Assembly: GCA_902490355.1 (NCBI GenBank)
Contig: CABUDN010000008.1
Location: 1 to 32,749, forward strand
DNA: 32,749 bases
DNA from: an uncultured Oscillibacter sp.
Lineage (GTDB): Bacteria; Bacillota; Clostridia; Oscillospirales; Oscillospiraceae
Direction of reading: 5' to 3'
Under the pieces are notes generated by a model that had not been told where the DNA came from, searched no databases, and worked only from the letters and a program-made list of their open reading frames with translations. This document shows, one piece after another, positions 29,956-32,749 of this stretch; position 1 is the first letter of the stretch; each line of letters begins with the position of its first letter. The position numbers and the translations under genes are program-made.

Positions 29956-30564
29956 ATGGCGTATCAATATCTGATTCTGGACAGCCGGGGAAACGCGGTG
30001 GCACACGGAATTTCCCAGCAGCCCCCCAGCGGGAAGCTGTGGTGTCTGCTCATTGATGACGGCGATATCGACCGGGTTATGAGTCACACCCATGTCAGTC
30101 TGGTGGGCAGTGCGGAATCGGTGCCCGGCCTGGAGGGCCGGATCGTCCGCCGGGACGGCAACCGGGTATATCTGGAGCCGGTCCGCCGTCTGGGAGAAGA
30201 CGTGCGGAAGAATCTTCGGATTCCGGTGCGGTTTGTCAGCTATCTCTATCCGGTCTCCGGCCGCTGGAAGGGCCGGGTCCCCATCGTCAGCAAGGACCTG
30301 AGCTGTGGCGGACTGGCCTTTTATGCACCCCGCAGCCTGGAGGTGGGCGAGATGGTGCAGGTGGTGGTGCCGGTGACCTCGCAGCCGCTGGTACTGCCCA
30401 TGCGGATCCTGCGCAGCGAGCGGGCATCCGATGGAGAGTACGTCTATGCCGGGTGTTTTGTCGGCATGGTGCGTGAGGAGGAGAGCATGGTCCGTGAGGC
30501 CGTGTTCAGTATCCAGCTCAAAGTAACGGAGCAGGAGAATCCTGCATTAGAGAAAGGGTGTTGA
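29956..30564 (+). CDS. PilZ-domain protein, probable c-di-GMP receptor
   Basis: 202-residue protein with a C-terminal PilZ domain (about 82-190). The c-di-GMP motifs are intact: RKNLR (R84, R88) and DLSCGG (D114, S116, G119). The N-terminal 80 residues (MAYQYLILDSRGNAVAHGIS) form a small beta-rich domain not clearly the YcgR-N type. Located after FliK-like and FlhX-like genes with 5-base spacing, so it probably links c-di-GMP level to flagellar output, as YcgR-type brakes do. AGAGGTGAAGG precedes ATG 29956. Confidence 0.88.
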   Translation: MAYQYLILDSRGNAVAHGISQQPPSGKLWCLLIDDGDIDRVMSHTHVSLVGSAESVPGLEGRIVRRDGNRVYLEPVRRLGEDVRKNLRIPVRFVSYLYPVSGRWKGRVPIVSKDLSCGGLAFYAPRSLEVGEMVQVVVPVTSQPLVLPMRILRSERASDGEYVYAGCFVGMVREEESMVREAVFSIQLKVTEQENPALEKGC

Positions 30565-30570
30565 GAATCC

Positions 30571-32749
30571 ATGAATCGATGGAAAAACCGGGGCGGCCGC
30601 CTGTGCCGGAGGGCGGCAGCCCTGTTTTTGGCGGCGGTGATGTGCCTGACGCTGACCGTCCCCGTGGCCGGTGCGGCATCCACGGCATCAAGTACGATGC
30701 AGCCGTATCTGGATAAGATTGTCTCCTGGGGCGTGATGCGCGGAGACATCAACGGCAATCTGAATCCCGACCGGACCATTACCCGGGCGGAGTTCGTCAC
30801 CATGATCAACCGGGCATTCGGCTTTTCCCATACCGGAACCACGCCCTTCCGGGATGTTCCCGCCTCGGCCTGGTATGCCGAGGATGTGGGCATCGCCTAT
30901 ACCACCGGTTACATCAACGGCACCACGGCCACCACATTCTCTCCGGCCAGCAGCGTGACCCGGGAGCAGGCTGCCGTGATCCTGGCCCGGATTTTGATGC
31001 TTCAGCCCACAGTGGGAGAGAACACCGACTTTACCGACAGCCGTCAGCTGGGCGACTGGAGCCGGGGCCTGATCTCCGCCGCAGTGGACGCCCATCTCGT
31101 CAGCGGCTACGCCGACGGCAGCTTCCGCCCCAAAAACGCCATCACCCGGGGGGCGGCGGCCATTTTGATCGTCAACGCTATCGGCAATCCCATCCAGGAG
31201 GCCGGAACCTACTCCCTGGGCAGCACCTGGGGCAATGTGACCATCACCGCCTCCGGCGTCACTCTGCGGGATACGGTCATCGGCGGCAATCTCTACATCT
31301 CTGAGGGCGTGGACCTGGGCAATGTGACACTGGAAAACGTCACGGTGCTGGGGGACATTGTCGTCAGCGGCGGCGGCGCCAGCGAGGGCGGTGACGACAG
31401 CATCATTCTGCGCAACGTCAGCGCCCAGCGCCTGGTGCTGGACAATATGAAAAACCAGATGGTCTCCCTGCGTGCGGAGGGCGACGGCCGGATTCCCGAA
31501 ACTCTGGTGCGCACCAATGCCTATTTGATCGACCGCACCGGCGACAGCGACGGCCTGGCCCGCATTACCCTGGACGGCCGGGAGGAGAATCTCTCGTTGA
31601 CCCTGGCCGGCAACATCAAGGAAGTGATTTCCGCCGCGCCCAAGGCCACCGTCAATCTGGCGGCCGGACAGGCCCAGACCATCACCGTGGATGAGATCTC
31701 CACCGGTTCCAAGCTCAACATTGCCTCCGGCGCCATGGCGCAGACCGTCAATCTGGATACCGGTGCCGCCATCACCGGCAGCGGCGATATCGCGTCGCTG
31801 AATGTCAACGCCGCCGGCAGCACCGTGACCATGCTGCCGGACCAGATTACCATCCGGCCGGGCATCACCGCCAACATCAACGGCGAGACCATGGATACCC
31901 AGGCGGCGGCGGAGTCCTCCGCCGATCCCCGGCTCAGCGCCGGATATCCCAAGATTGCAGACCTGGCGCCCACCAGTGCCTCGGCACGGTTTGCCGCCAA
32001 TAAAAAGGGCACCGTCTACTGGGCCGTCACCGCTGTAACGGATGGATCCGTGGACGCGGATACCCTGATCCAGCCCGGTGCGTACAACCCCAAGATCATC
32101 AAGCAGGGCAGCGCCAGTCTCAAGGGGGCCGGCCAGACGGCCTCAGCCGCCATTTCCGGCCTGACGGCCGGCGGGTCCTACTATCTCTCCGCTGTATTGG
32201 TGGATGCCCGGGACCAGCGCAGCCCCCTGAAGGTCATTTCCTTCTCTACACCCGACGACACCAAGCCGGATTTCGCCTCCGGATATCCCTATCTTTCCAA
32301 GATCACCAGCACCTCCGGACAGGTGACGGTAATGCCCACCAAAACCTGCCGGCTGTACTACGCGGTGCTGCCCAAGGGCGCTGCCGCCCCCACTGCCTCG
32401 GACTTCAAGGCCAATGCGGTCACCGGCAATCTGGGCTTCGGCGTGCTGGATGTGACGAAGAACACCACGTATTCCTTCAATGTCAACTCCGTGCCCCTGG
32501 AGGAGCTCAAGAGCTATGACGTCTACCTCTGGCTCACCGATGTTGACAACGGACAGAGCTCCGCAGTGAAGAAGCTGAGCTTTACCACCGTGGACGGTAC
32601 GCCGCCGGTCTTCAATACCGACCCCACTGTCAACGATATCAAGTCGACCTCCGTGGGGCTGTATGCCAACCTCAATGAGGCCGGTACGCTGTACTGGGTA
32701 GTGGTGGAGCACGGCGCACTCTATCCCAAGCCCATCCAGGGCTCCGGCG
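30571..32749 (+). CDS. SLH-domain surface protein, 3' end outside the window
   Basis: 726 codons without a stop; the gene runs off the right edge. Signal peptide (basic start, LFLAAVMCLTLTVPVAGAA, cleavage near 36), then three SLH domains (about 41-205: SWGVMRGDINGNLNPDRTIT, YINGTTATTFSP, LVSGYADGSFRPKNAITRG) that anchor to cell-wall polysaccharide. Next is a beta-helix-like region (GNVTITASGVTLRDTVIGGN) with an RxD/NVT pattern, then at least three FN3-like repeats of about 110-125 residues (TVYWAV, RLYYAVLP and TLYWVV starts). ATG follows the PilZ stop by 6 bases with AAAGGG upstream. Function is probably adhesion or envelope structure; the start of the operon ties it to motility genes. Confidence 0.88.
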   Translation, partial: MNRWKNRGGRLCRRAAALFLAAVMCLTLTVPVAGAASTASSTMQPYLDKIVSWGVMRGDINGNLNPDRTITRAEFVTMINRAFGFSHTGTTPFRDVPASAWYAEDVGIAYTTGYINGTTATTFSPASSVTREQAAVILARILMLQPTVGENTDFTDSRQLGDWSRGLISAAVDAHLVSGYADGSFRPKNAITRGAAAILIVNAIGNPIQEAGTYSLGSTWGNVTITASGVTLRDTVIGGNLYISEGVDLGNVTLENVTVLGDIVVSGGGASEGGDDSIILRNVSAQRLVLDNMKNQMVSLRAEGDGRIPETLVRTNAYLIDRTGDSDGLARITLDGREENLSLTLAGNIKEVISAAPKATVNLAAGQAQTITVDEISTGSKLNIASGAMAQTVNLDTGAAITGSGDIASLNVNAAGSTVTMLPDQITIRPGITANINGETMDTQAAAESSADPRLSAGYPKIADLAPTSASARFAANKKGTVYWAVTAVTDGSVDADTLIQPGAYNPKIIKQGSASLKGAGQTASAAISGLTAGGSYYLSAVLVDARDQRSPLKVISFSTPDDTKPDFASGYPYLSKITSTSGQVTVMPTKTCRLYYAVLPKGAAAPTASDFKANAVTGNLGFGVLDVTKNTTYSFNVNSVPLEELKSYDVYLWLTDVDNGQSSAVKKLSFTTVDGTPPVFNTDPTVNDIKSTSVGLYANLNEAGTLYWVVVEHGALYPKPIQGSG

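Overview
The window comes from a GC-rich, motile, anaerobic-type Firmicute, most likely a gut Clostridium-related bacterium of the Oscillospiraceae/Eubacteriales. The evidence is AGGAGG-type ribosome sites, Firmicutes-style flagellar, chemotaxis and SLH proteins, and a ferredoxin-type aldo/keto reductase. I cannot name the genus. No phage, IS element, CRISPR array or rRNA is visible. Most of the window is a motility and chemotaxis island bordered by metabolic genes.

Region 1 (1-4870, +): a four-gene operon of GntP-type permease, N-acyl-D-amino-acid deacylase, RidA-like protein and a PLP-dependent D-threonine aldolase/D-serine dehydratase-fold enzyme, closed by a clear terminator. It reads as uptake and breakdown of N-acyl-D-amino acids. 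Region 2 (4960-7870): a ferredoxin-fused aldo/keto reductase homologue that lacks two catalytic-tetrad residues, a tRNA-Leu/initiator tRNA-fMet unit with its own promoter and terminator, an unusual 24-codon ORF with a strong Shine-Dalgarno, and mnmA. Region 3 (7814-14058): an FtsA-like ATPase with beta-grasp-like C-terminal repeats and its partner lipoprotein, a methyl-accepting chemotaxis protein, an orphan FtsE-like ATPase, and a divergent membrane-anchored C39-type cysteine peptidase.

Region 4 (14077-23457): fliD-fliS-chaperone on the minus strand; divergently, a ParA-like ATPase translationally coupled to a protein with a long disordered linker and a C-terminal ComFB domain; then flagellin and a large GT2 glycosyltransferase. 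Region 5 (23492-28109, minus): the chemotaxis operon cheA-cheW-cheR-cheB with a terminator. Region 6 (28198-end, +): a FliK-like protein, a free-standing FlhB C-terminal-like export switch protein, a PilZ protein and the first 726 codons of a large SLH-domain surface protein that runs off the window.

The regulatory picture is the most interesting part. Three motility transcription units (fliD, flagellin, cheA) share the same promoter-like layout: CTTATTTTT, 11-12 bases, then a GNCGAYAW box. The second box matches the sigma-28/SigD -10 element, but the first half departs from the textbook TAAA. The flagellin leader contains a hairpin presenting AAGGAA in its loop, plus a second GGA site at the Shine-Dalgarno, which is the layout of CsrA/FliW-controlled hag leaders. 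The fliD and parA promoters appear to share one start-site position and fire in opposite directions through each other. ComFB and PilZ domains, both tied to cyclic dinucleotide binding, sit in the same locus. The ParA-ComFB pair is the best candidate here for an undescribed system, possibly nucleotide-second-messenger control of flagellar or chemoreceptor positioning; that role is inference.
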